From Daucus carota subsp. sativus (Eukaryota > Streptophyta > Magnoliopsida > Apiales > Apiaceae): a stretch of 64,000 bases of DNA. The position numbers and the translations under genes were made by a program. This document shows, piece after piece, positions 1-9,548 of this stretch (within the stretch, counting starts at the first letter, position 1; every line of letters starts with the position of its first letter). The stretch lies in the NCBI RefSeq assembly GCF_001625215.2, contig NC_030388.2, forward strand, positions 25,842,558 through 25,906,557. Reading direction: 5' to 3'. Under the pieces are notes generated by a model. It was not told the origin of the DNA and did no database searches. It worked only from the letters and a program-made list of their open reading frames with translations.

Positions 1-62
1 CAAAGAAATATCCACTGCTCTATATTCTAGGCCTATAGCCGATGACCAAGAACTAGAAATTC

Positions 63-70
63 TATAAAAG
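63..70 (+). promoter_or_regulatory. TATA box of proline-rich gene 1
   Basis: TATAAAAG lies 53 bp upstream of the first ATG of the proline-rich gene at 123. The same element in similar context recurs upstream of the three related genes at 1388, 17787 and 20292, which supports a functional core promoter. Confidence 0.6.
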
Positions 71-122
71 ACATCCACTGCTCATTTTTTGATCATATCG
101 AAACCAAAATACATCAAAATTG

Positions 123-524
123 ATGGTAATGATCAACTACTTAAACCTAGTGCTCATTGTAGGAGCAGTGGTTCTGACTGCTCGTTCCCTTCCCCTTCGC
201 TATCCAGATAACCGTCCCCAAATGAAGCACAATCCAGTATCACTAGAATATGGACAGCGAGTTCATAAGCCACAACCAGAATCTAAACTGCTGTTTGGTA
301 AAGCACCAGTTCCAGCCATTCATCAACATCCAGATATGTTGAAGAAAAAACCTTCACATTGGAATCACATGCCAAGTCCGGCCTCTGCAACTCCTGTGTA
401 TACCATCGAGCCACCAAAGCATCCTGTTTATCCAGGTAATGAGCCACCACCACCTGCTTGCAAGGCCTCGACTGCGTATGATTACCATTATGGACACCCT
501 CCGGCAGATGAAACTGGGAACTAG
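123..524 (+). CDS. Small secreted proline-rich protein (copy 1)
   Basis: A 133-aa single-exon protein starting at ATG 123; an in-frame ATG at 129 is an alternative start. Residues about 1-22 form a signal peptide (hydrophobic NYLNLVLIVGAVVL core), so the product should enter the secretory pathway and reach the cell wall or apoplast. The mature part is rich in Pro, His and Lys (VHKPQPES, PPKHPVYPG, EPPPP) with no cysteine framework. It ends in a short conserved tail, DYHYGHPPADETGN. Copies 2 and 3 (1448, 17832) share the signal peptide, the RYP..KP block, the tail and part of the 3' UTR, so the three are paralogs. The family resembles proline-rich cell wall proteins; a peptide-precursor role is considered under findings. 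The exact function is unknown. Gene reality is supported by the TATA box, the signal peptide and paralog conservation. Confidence 0.75.
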   Translation: MVMINYLNLVLIVGAVVLTARSLPLRYPDNRPQMKHNPVSLEYGQRVHKPQPESKLLFGKAPVPAIHQHPDMLKKKPSHWNHMPSPASATPVYTIEPPKHPVYPGNEPPPPACKASTAYDYHYGHPPADETGN

Positions 525-1387
525 ATTAACCTACACTTAACTGAATTTAACCATCCTGTCCCACCATGCTATGCAACCAGTTTACTATATCAGCACAAAA
601 ATCAGCCATGAATGGAGGCAATAATTGTATTTTAACTGTATTTTAGCAACAAAAACCATTGTTTTGTGCCAGAATATAGTAATAGCTGCAAATGTATTTA
701 ACTATGAATTTGCTCTTAAGCATTGATTGAACCTAGTCAGTCCAAGGCTTAGTTATGTTAAATATTGATCACACACTTTGGCTGTGATAACATTCAATCT
801 AATGTACTTTGAGTTAATAACCAACAAGAGGTAACATCTAATAGCTAAAACAAATCACAAAACTATTGAGAAGAATATGCAGCAAAGTGAGATAAAACGA
901 GAGCTTATAGTCAGAAGATCGTATAATCACCAGGCTGCAAATAATTAAAGGCTCAAGTCCAGACAGGATCATTCTACTTATTGGCTCAATAGAAGACAGG
1001 ACCATTCTTCTTATTGGCTGGTCCCGTGGTCCTGCCTGAAAACACCCCATGTGACATAATTGCTACAGACCGTCCCCCCTTATGTTGATATCCCTATCAA
1101 AAATGAGTTAAGAGACTTCATCAACGACTTGTAAGCTGTGGTCTTCAATTCTTGCGTTGACAGAGTCGATGACTTCCTATTCTCTCTTATTTTCCAAATG
1201 GTTTACAACTAGCGAGTAAGTCTTAAAGTCCAATATCTCAACTCCAATGTACACCAAGACATCCTCAATCAACCAATAAAGACAGGTCTTTTGTTAAAAT
1301 CCACACCTCTACATGTGGAAGAAAAAACTAACATTCAACAATGTAGACTTGCATCTATTAAGTGCTGTAGTGATGACCAAGACCTCG
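525..1387. other. Intergenic, left part of a segmental duplication
   Basis: No gene is visible. The first about 170 bp are the 3' UTR of copy 1. From about 693 the sequence aligns by eye with 16856 onward and continues colinearly through the copy 2 gene, for example the block around 838-900 matching 16955-17020. Confidence 0.6.
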
Positions 1388-1395
1388 TATAAAAA
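1388..1395 (+). promoter_or_regulatory. TATA box of proline-rich gene 2
   Basis: TATAAAAA followed by GCCATCCT, the same context as at 17787. It lies 60 bp upstream of the ATG at 1448. Confidence 0.65.
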
Positions 1396-1447
1396 GCCAT
1401 CCTATAGTCTACAAGGTAACACGACATTCATCTCAAGATACACCAAA

Positions 1448-1810
1448 ATGTCTCTCATCTACTTGAACTTGCTCCTCATTTTCGGAGTATTGGTTCTCAA
1501 TTCCCCTTCCCTTGCAATTCGCTATCCAAATCACAAACCCTCACCAGAGTACGGACGGTTAGTACACAAGCCACCACCAAAATACAATCTGCATTTCCAC
1601 ACACCAGCAGTCCCAGTCATTCCACAACCTTCAGAAACGTTTAAGACAAAACCAGTCGGGAATAACAGGCCAAGTCCGGCTTCTAGACCTCCCGTGTCTC
1701 ATATTCCTAGTGTTAAACCGCGTGCACCGCCACCACCGTCTACTCAAGAAGCATTGACAGCCTATTTTCACCACCCTGGACTCCTTCCAGAGGAGAAAAC
1801 AGGAAACTAG
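1448..1810 (+). CDS. Small secreted proline-rich protein (copy 2)
   Basis: A 120-aa single-exon protein. The start at 1448 (MSLIYLNLLLIF) was chosen because it lies just downstream of the TATA box and opens the signal peptide (about residues 1-23, ending near SPSLA). The in-frame open stretch back to 1313 would place the start upstream of the TATA box. The mature protein is Pro/His/Lys-rich (YPNHKPSPEYG, VHKPPPK, RAPPPPSTQ) and ends ALTAYFHHPGLLPEEKTGN. It is nearly identical to copy 3 (17832), which carries a short insertion after KPSPE and several substitutions. Flanking DNA is duplicated with it. Probably a cell wall or apoplastic protein; function unproven. Confidence 0.78.
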   Translation: MSLIYLNLLLIFGVLVLNSPSLAIRYPNHKPSPEYGRLVHKPPPKYNLHFHTPAVPVIPQPSETFKTKPVGNNRPSPASRPPVSHIPSVKPRAPPPPSTQEALTAYFHHPGLLPEEKTGN

Positions 1811-2690
1811 ACAAACCTACACTTCATTAAATTGCAACTTGTTTATTGAAATCAGAGTTTCTGATTCCATGTTCTACCTTATATTTATCAAATATTCTCC
1901 TTTGTAGATCAACGCTCCTGAGGTCGCTAGTATCAAGTCTTGGTAACCAAGAATAAGTCCTATATATCCAGTATTCTAGACGTTCTTTCTTTTATTTGCC
2001 TATAAAAATAGATTATACACACTCTTGCACTTGTGAATAAAACTATCTGCTCCATTGTATATGTATCTCAGAATGTCACCTTAGTTCATCATGAATAACA
2101 AAAAACTACAACTAAAACCTTGCTTGTCAAAGTCTCAAAGAACAAGGTGCTCTTTCACACAACTATACGCACAAATTAACATTAAATAACATTTACAGAA
2201 GCTTGTGATTTCATTGTCATTGTGTCCTACCTGGGCTTTAATAACTCGCCTTGCTCCTGGACTAAATCTGCCCTTTCAAGTGTCTATGTATCTGAAGTTG
2301 TATTTAGGAATCAAGCCAAAAGGTAGCTCTGAACTGTCAATGTAAGATGTTATGTAGGAATGCATTGTCTTAGTCTTTGATTCAGTTCAGGCTTTTTGGA
2401 GAAAAAATCACCTTTGAATCCCAGTTATAAAATCTTTCTTGCAGAATTCAGACTATAATTACATATCCGGTCTGGTATTCTTGGAGAAGAAATCGTCGCC
2501 TCTAGACTCTAATCAGCCTCTAGATTTATGTACAACATCTGAACCAAAATGCCTCTTTATTGCTTGAACTGACGAGGGCGAAAAAATACACATATTCTTA
2601 AGAGTACAGAAAATTCGGAGTGTACATATAATTCCAGTTGACATGGATGACTAACATAGATCTTATGACGTAGCTAAACAATGTAGCTGG
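1811..2690. other. 3' flank of copy 2, duplicated at 18210-19386
   Basis: No ORF of note. The region is colinear with the 3' flank of copy 3 to about 2656. The TA at 2187-2188 is the empty target of the Stowaway MITE present at 18637-18885. Confidence 0.6.
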
Positions 2691-3680
2691 ACATAAGAGC
2701 ACGTCTAATAGGTTAGCTAAATGAACTCCTTAACTCATAGATGTCTAAAAAAAGAGGTACTCTCATTCCCTAAATCACCAGCACATCCTCAAATCTTCTG
2801 CTCATTACCTATTTTTTAGTAACCTCTAGCAGTTATCTATTCAACATTTATAAATAAAAAATTCATCTCCTTATTCTTTCGTTATCCTTTCCCCACTTCT
2901 CTCTCAAATTTATTATTAAAATAAACTATATAATACATCCTACTACTCTTTTTGCCACTTCTTACCAGGGCATACCCTAAGAGTTCATGCCTAATTACAC
3001 TCCATGCCACTGAGTCAAATATTGACTGTCCAAAACTTTTCACTGCTTTACTACACGTCAAACGACAAACGCAATTCTTCTTCCCTATTTCAGAAACAAA
3101 CGAAACTGCAGCTGTAGTACCGTCTGCTTTGCTTCCTTATTTGCTTTGCTGTGATTTCAATTCAAAATTCAAATTCATATCATTCAAACTCATTCAGATC
3201 TCATCTCTTTTCATACCGAAGCTCTCTCACCTCACACCTCCACCTGCTCCATGTAAGTGCTCTTCTCTCTCTCCCTCTTTCTGCCCCCTCTCTCCCTCTC
3301 TCCGGTTGTCTCTATATCTCTCTCTTTCTGTTTCTTTATGTTTCCATCCGTCTCTCTCTTTCCCTTTCCCTATTCCTCTTTTTCAGTATGATATATGGTT
3401 CGTAGATATTTGACTCCGGCACATATTTTTTTTCTTTTACATATCTGAGTTTTGATGTTGCAGCTGTTTAGTTTATTTTTTAATTTACATCCTCTCATGT
3501 ATTTATTGATGAACTTGAGGTAATGTTTGTCTGGGAATCTAATTTTGATAGGTGATTTTACTTATATTCACGAAGTGTTTGATAAAATGTGTCATTGAAT
3601 ATTTTACTTTTTTCATTAGTTATAGTGGGTGTGTGTGTATATTTTTGTATTCTCATATTTTTATTCTCAATATTTGCAGT
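2691..3680. other. Intergenic; CT-rich low-complexity tract
   Basis: A start resembling a MITE terminus (TAA-GAGCACGTCTAATAGG) occurs near 2696, but no matching end was found. From 3255 to 3385 the sequence is a CT-rich tract (repeated CTCTCTC/CCCTCTC), which could be a 5' UTR or promoter pyrimidine patch of the decayed gene that follows. The open frame over it is compositional, not a recognisable protein. Confidence 0.4.
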
Positions 3681-3822
3681 CCTAGGTGTACTCGGTGAAG
3701 ATTTTGGGGGACGTTCAAACTTTGTGTTATTGGATGGAAGGCAAAAAGATGATGGTCAGTAGTGCGACATTGGAGAATTCTGTTTGTTGCAGGTTTGACG
3801 AATTTGATGTTACTGCTTTCTT
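3681..3822 (+). pseudogene. Exon-like fragment with RFDEFD block (DEAD-box helicase-like)
   Basis: A stretch ending AATTCTGTTTGTTGCAG, then encoding RFDEFDV, is nearly identical to the acceptor and exon start at 9410-9450, where the DEAD-box helicase Q-motif follows. Here the similarity stops after about seven residues and the frame runs into unrelated sequence. It looks like a duplicated acceptor plus the start of a helicase exon, not a working exon. What lies upstream (3686-3790) is not recognised. Confidence 0.4.
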
Positions 3823-4285
3823 TGTTGTTTCTTCAACATTATTGTTTACCATTTATTATAATGTTTATTCTTTTCCTTGGTTTGCTATTGTTTGTCTGTG
3901 CATAAGCATATAGTAGTCATAAATAAGATAACTGGGTAACTATACTAACATTACACATGACTACGATAGATAACAGGGCAACCAAGTGTTCTCTATTATG
4001 TGAGTTCAATCTTTCAGGTATTTTATGGTTGTGAGGCAAATGCTGTAACTTTCTTATGTTATGCTTTTGTGCAATTATCTCATCCTCCCTCAGTATCGGA
4101 TATAACTCACCTGAATTGTTTCAATCACCCTCACTGAAACCCAAAAATATGATACATGTGATTTTTTAATAATGATAAAAATTTAAAGATAGTGGTACTG
4201 GTACTTTCTAAATTGTTTGTAATATCAAAATGAATGAAGGTTTTTAGATGTATCTGTAATTGTGTGATTATGCTATTGAACACTG

Positions 4286-4842
4286 CAGGATTCTCTGCGG
4301 CTTCTGATGCAACACAAATCTCAGTCCTTACTGATGCCTTCAAGGTATGTACCTTCAATTTTGACTCAGGGAAAATGAGAACGAATTCAGGTTCTTTTAT
4401 ATGTTATTTTATTTAAATCTTGCTGCATACTCACAATTTGAATTCAACTAAAATTTTAAGTTCTCTATCATTTCAAACTGCTCATATGAAAATGAAAGAG
4501 GTGTTCTGAACTCTGATTTTAAGTTCTTTATCATTTCAAACTGCTCATATGAATTTGAATTAGAACAATTATGCTACTAAACAAGTTAAACTACTTTGAA
4601 TTTGCATCACAGTCATACACACAACTGATATCTTACTAATAAACTTAAGCAAATGGCAGCATAGCTTAATTGAGATTTTTTGACTAATCTTTGTAAGTTC
4701 ATTCTGAATGCAGGTGGCACCTCTGCTGTTTCAAGCATTTTCAACTATGGATGGAAGAGGAACGATATCTCTAGGTTTCCGGGTGAAACCATTGCTCAAG
4801 TTCTTCTCCAGTTTCTATGGTGAGGGTGTCAGTGTATATACT
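4286..4842 (+). pseudogene. Unrecognised exon-like fragments
   Basis: Two short segments look like exons: about 4287-4344 (after CTGCAG, before GTATGT) and about 4714-4821 (after TGCAG, before GTGAGG). One frame of the second encodes VAPLLFQAFSTMDGRGTISL, another GTSAVSSIFNYGWKRNDISR. I cannot assign a family and do not know which frame, if any, is real. Nearby are a duplicated 30-bp block (4461 and 4526) and a GT microsatellite. Confidence 0.25.
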
Positions 4843-4895
4843 TAAAACTTTGGGCGATAATATTTCTTCGTTCATTTGCCTTCCTTGCGAGAACT

Positions 4896-4898
<3 letters not shown>

Positions 4899-4933
<35 letters not shown>
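4899..4933. repeat. GT microsatellite
   Basis: An uninterrupted (TG)n run of about 35 bp lying in the intron-like part of the decayed region. Confidence 0.9.
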
Positions 4934-4934
<1 letters not shown>

Positions 4935-5294
4935 TGCCTCTGTAGTGTATATAGATTTGGTGGATCCTAGCAGATATCTATTTTGTACTGCATCAGTAGT
5001 GTTCCTTTAGCTATAGATTGAGTTTTCAATTATACAAATGATTTGGAGTTGTGTTTAAATTTCAGTTGCATGTTTGCTGTTTATAACAGTTTTTAATTTA
5101 TTAATAAATTGTCCTCCTGTTGATCATCTGTTTGTGTATGACATCCTGACCATTTTTTCATTATTACAAATTAGTTTCTAAGATCAAAATTGTGGGAGCT
5201 TCTCACATTTGGTATCTGTTGTATGGAAGTATGGTATTGGCATTTTTTTGAGGGTTGAATAGGCCTCAGCAATTTATGTTGTTAAAAATGACGT

Positions 5295-6285
5295 TAATGT
5301 GAATAGTTAAGATGCTGATCGATATGCCATTTATGTTGTTATACAGGCTTGGAAGCTCACAGATCGCAATTGTTGTCACCACTGCCATTTTTCTCACTTT
5401 TCTATCCTATTTATATGTATGTTTATGTCAAACCCCCCCCCCCCCTCCGGCATTCATATTTATACAAGCTATGGATATCCGGTTTTAGTTCAATAAAGTC
5501 ATGCTTTAACATCATTCATGTCGAGGGAGCATTTCTCTCTACATTGTTGCAGGTGACAGGAACTCTGCAGAAACAATTGCTAATGTGCTCACATCAATTC
5601 CTCGCATTCCAGTTGAGCTGCTGATTTGGTTAAAGGTTGGGGATTCAAGATTAGAAATTGCCAGTCCAAAATCTGCAATATGTGCAACCATGTTTTTATC
5701 AAGCAAAACGTTGCCTGGTTTTAGCAATGAATTATGCTAGATATGCAGCGATGATGGAGATAATTGAGTGCACAGGCTACATCAATTGCTACTTTTATTC
5801 TGGCATGAAGGCTCAATATTTGAGGTTTGATGGGCCTATCATTACTAAAATATTTATGAATACTCAGTTGCACAACACACATACAAATATAATGCTTTTT
5901 TTTACTACTCAGCTTGCTCATTTTCTTTACATTCATTTTTAGGGCATTTCTTTTCGAGCTTTCTTCTTCATAATCTCCATCTCTCTCTTTCTTCTTTTTT
6001 TCATTTTCTCTTAAATTTAAGCAAAACCACTTGACTACTCCATAAATATATATACCTATGTTTTAGGCTGCATTGTTCACTATTCCACTCACAGGAAATT
6101 GACTCCAAATGTATGAGCATGTGTCTCGGAGTGCATAGTTTTGTACATTTTGAGGAATTTTGTGGGAGTAAGAGAGATAGTAAAAGGAGCACACATTCAT
6201 ATCTATGTTGTTAATGTGAATAGTTAAGATGCTGATCGATCTGTCATTTATGTTGTTAAAAAGGCTTAGAAGCTCTCAGATCCGA
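5295..6285. repeat. Local duplicate of a 75-bp segment
   Basis: The segment at 5295-5370 (GTTAATGTGAATAGTTAAGA onward, ending GGCTTGGAAGCTCACAGATC) recurs at 6209-6285 with a few substitutions. The two copies flank the kinase fragment. This is a direct repeat of about 75 bp with no transposon signature recognised. Confidence 0.6.
5599..5816 (-). pseudogene. LRR receptor-like kinase fragment (catalytic loop to activation segment)
   Basis: On the minus strand two frames join into a kinase core. One encodes LSLHARIKVAIDVACALNYLHH..IIHC (5724-5816); the next, shifted, encodes LKPGNVLLDKNMVAHIADFG then NQISSSTGMRG (5599-5725). This matches the subdomain VIa-VII pattern of plant LRR receptor kinases of the EFR/FLS2-like class (YLHH..., HCDLKPSNVLLD, AHVADFGLA). 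At the junction the Asp of HCDLKP is lost with a frameshift, so the catalytic base is gone; the DFG motif remains. No other kinase subdomains are visible nearby, so this is an isolated dead fragment. Confidence 0.75.
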
Positions 6286-8870
6286 AGCCTCTAGCTGGAT
6301 ACTTCGTCATTACTTGCAACTTCCTAACAGACAACAGGCTGGTGGAAGTTTGTACACAGTACACGCTTACTTAAAAAATGGTGGAAGTTTGTGAAATTTG
6401 GTGATATTAGTAGAGGTTAATTCTGTGAATTTTTGTGTGTTACAGGGGAGTGAGTAGTCATCTTCTGATGGCAACATCACCGTCTCTGAATTCTTCGCCT
6501 TCTGCTGACCCTCCTATACCACACCTCTCAAGGTGAAATCAGAAATTTAGAGAGTTTCGGTATGTAATTCTATTACTTCTGCTATTAGATTTCTGTTTGA
6601 TACAGTTTGATTATATGTTGAAATCCATATTATGTCATGAGATATGTTATGCAGGGGGCACTTTGTCAAGTTAAAGGTATTGCTTGGTTGGTTCAAATGC
6701 CTAATTGTACTATGAAAAGTGCTTTGGTCTAAAATGAGATTTTGCATGATATTGTTGAAGTGTTGAAACACCAGTATATGGGAGATGGAACAGTACAGGA
6801 GGGTGAGAAAAATAAATGAGTTGGGGGGAATGCAGTGGTTGAGGGTTGACAGTTTTGCAGAGTCCAATATTTGGGCTCTGTATGACTCTGTTACTCTCCC
6901 CATATCCCCTTATAAAAGTATTATCTATAAGTTGACTATCTCCCTTATTGGTGTGAACTTAGTGGCCTTAGATGTAGTCTGATATGCTTCATCATTCCAT
7001 TCTCCAATAAGGAGATAGAAATTATTACTCCTAGATTTGATCTTCTTCTCTGATTAGGTGATCGGTTAGGATTGTCATATAGGAGTACAATATATATAAT
7101 GCACCAAGGCTTTTCGGGGAGCTTCTTATGCTGATTTTGTTTTCGCAGCCTTAATCTCAATGGCTGGGGAATGATGATATCTCTTTGTTTTTCTTTGATT
7201 TTTATTTACAATATTAGATATTAACAAAATATCTAGCATGTATTTGATGAAGTTCTGAGATAAATTTTTTTTGTTCCTTTTTGCAGGTCTAAAATTTATA
7301 AGGTTTCCAGAATTTATAAGCTCAAGTTTGTTCTCTAGGAGGGGCAAACACATTGGGTCGTGCGACAAAGGTTATTGTCATGAACCGTATTTCTTCTACT
7401 TCCTGCATAAGCTTAGTTCTTCATTTTATTTCTGAATTGTTATTGCATTCCTACTGTTTGATAAAAGCTCTAAGAGAGTTTGTAATCACTTTTGAATTGC
7501 ATTTACAGCAGTAGTGGCTACTGAATGTTGAAGGAATGATGAAAGTTGTGGATGAGAGCAGGAGAGGTATAAGATAAGTGAATTTGGAGGATTTTGTTTT
7601 ATGTTCAAGGGTATTCTCTAATTTTTACTGATCATGTATATTTGCAAGTGTACATTTATGTTTTTATGTTTACAAATCAGTGAAAAAATGCTCTAGACAC
7701 CATAATATGTCTACCTGCCTCTGATTTTCTTTAATTTGAAGAAGAATTTGGTTAATGGTTTGGTAGGCTTTTTAGATTCACATAAATCTTCATATTGAAG
7801 TTAAGATGAAACTTTCATTGGAACCTCTTATTTGTTTTTGTCTGATTTCTTATTTTTTAATCATATAATTGCTTTGCAGTAATAGCTACTGGGCCACAAG
7901 TAGACTAACCTCAATAGAATAAAGAAATTTCATCGACCTAACAAGTTCTATATAGTATAGTGTTTCAGTATCTTTTAATTGTTTCTTTCTTGATGCAATA
8001 CCAGGGTAATAACATGGTGGTGCATAAAGATTAGAATAAACGTACCCAGTATATTTTGCTTCTACAGTACAGTTTTGGGTGGGTAGGATGTCTGCAGACT
8101 TCACCTCCATCTTAGTATTAGTGAGTCTGTTTCCTAAACGACGCCTGGCTCTGTCAATGCCAAACGGTGGTGCCTATGTAACAGTCTGATGCTCTGTACT
8201 TCTGTACTTGGTTTATGATAAGATACTGATTGCGGTCACTGTATTTGGCATCATTTGAGAAAATTGAAGCAGCATTGTCAGCTTAAAAAATGTACCATTT
8301 TAAACTTGCATGTGAGTGTTAACTATATTTTCTTAATCAATGACTAAGCACATTCATTACAAGTGATAGGGTTGAGGCGACCCAAGTACACACTTTCTGT
8401 AGGTTTGCCTGTCCATTCAATTTTCGTGGAAATTTTCTGATTAATATATTGAACTGGATTTTTGCTTAATTTGAGATTCCTAAATATTGGAGCTTTACAT
8501 ATGGGTTTGCAAAAATCAAGATTGATTATTGTTTTGACTCTTGATGCATACATGGACTGATTTGACCTTTATATAATTGAGAAGTACCCTTTGCTAAATT
8601 TAACATATTTTGATCTTGGTTCTTCATTTTGTGAATACTAAATACTATAGCCAGCCAGTCAGATCCTTCAATTAATATTGTCAAAGGTGTTTTGGTACAT
8701 TCTTATGAGTCTAATAATAAATTGCATTGGGCTGGAGTTAATGTTATGCTTACTAAGAACTAGCCAGTTTTTTTCTGCTTTTGATATCATCATCTAACAT
8801 TAAAAATGATATTGTTTTTCTGTTGGTTTTAATCAATACTCCTTTGGATTGCTTTTTTATTATTGTTTGA
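6286..8870. other. Decayed gene region, mostly intron-like
   Basis: No intact gene. A possible short exon at about 6469-6531 encodes MATSPSLNSSPSADPPIPHL and is followed by a GTGAAA donor-like site; its identity is unknown. The rest is AT-rich and contains only short random frames on both strands. Confidence 0.3.
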
Positions 8871-8875
8871 CAGGC

Positions 8876-9092
8876 TGAAGTAAATTCAGTTGTAGCTGTG
8901 GAACATAACAGTGAACGGTCTAGAGCTGCATTTGTCATTGGTGAAACAAGAATCCTGTGTGAATTTGCTGACATTGCTCCTGATGAGAATTCTTTTGTCC
9001 AGAAACAGGATGAGGTGTCCAGCCTAGCCTCTCAATCAAGTATACCTTCTAACTGGTTACGTACTGAAATATTGAAAATGCAGCATCTCTAG
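8876..9092 (+). pseudogene. Unrecognised exon-like fragment ending in a stop
   Basis: After a TTGACAG acceptor-like site an open frame reads AEVNSVVAVEHNSERSRAAF, then GETRILCEFADIAPDE, and ends LRTEILKMQHL stop at 9092. Composition is clearly protein-like, but I do not recognise the family. It could be the 3' exon of a gene fragment captured with its neighbours. Confidence 0.35.
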
Positions 9093-9423
9093 AAAATGCA
9101 TGTTCTGATCAAGCTCAGAACCACATTGTAAATAAATAAAGGTCGGAGATTAGTTAATTAAAATTACTAAAACACAATAATATATATTACACACAAAATT
9201 TATTTGTTTACATATTTAATTTAGAAAAAAATTAAATATGATTAGGAAGTAATTTATCGAGAGGAGTTTGGTAGGGATTGAGGAGAAAAGTAATGAGTAA
9301 GAATCTATTATGAGTGAGAAAAGGTACAAGAATCCTAATTTTTGTATGTTGGAATTTGATTTGAAGTTATCACTTAGAATTTGAGTAATGGTGCTTAAAT
9401 GGTTGAAATTCTGTTTGTTGCAG

Positions 9424-9548
9424 GTTTGATGAATTTGATGCTTCTCCATTAACGGTAGAGCCTATTACTTCAGCTGGATATATTCAAATGACCAAGGTGC
9501 AAGAGGCAACAATTGCTGCTTGCCTTAAATTTGCTGCTTGCCTTAAAG
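9424..9548 (+). pseudogene. DEAD-box RNA helicase exon (Q motif), orphan
   Basis: After GTTTGTTGCAG the exon encodes RFDEFDASPLTVEPI, then AGYIQMTKVQEATIAACLK and ends ..LKG before a GTATGT donor. This is the N-terminal core of plant DEAD-box helicases of the RH25/26/31 type, including the aromatic residue upstream and the GYxxMTxVQ Q motif. The donor falls just where those genes continue to the Walker A motif (KAKTGTGKT), but no such exon is seen downstream. A direct duplication of TGCTGCTTGCCTTAAA lengthens the end of the exon. This is an isolated pseudogene piece. Confidence 0.65.

Noticed and set aside
1313-1447. N-terminal extension of proline-rich copy 2
   Set aside because: It lies across and upstream of the TATA box and would bury the signal peptide.
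2952-3413. 153-aa open frame
   Set aside because: Its second half is a translated CT-rich low-complexity tract and the first half has no recognisable domain; no promoter or splice context supports it.
5553-5640. Plus-strand exon reading GDRNSAETIANVL
   Set aside because: The same DNA is part of a convincing minus-strand kinase fragment, so the plus frame is a shadow.
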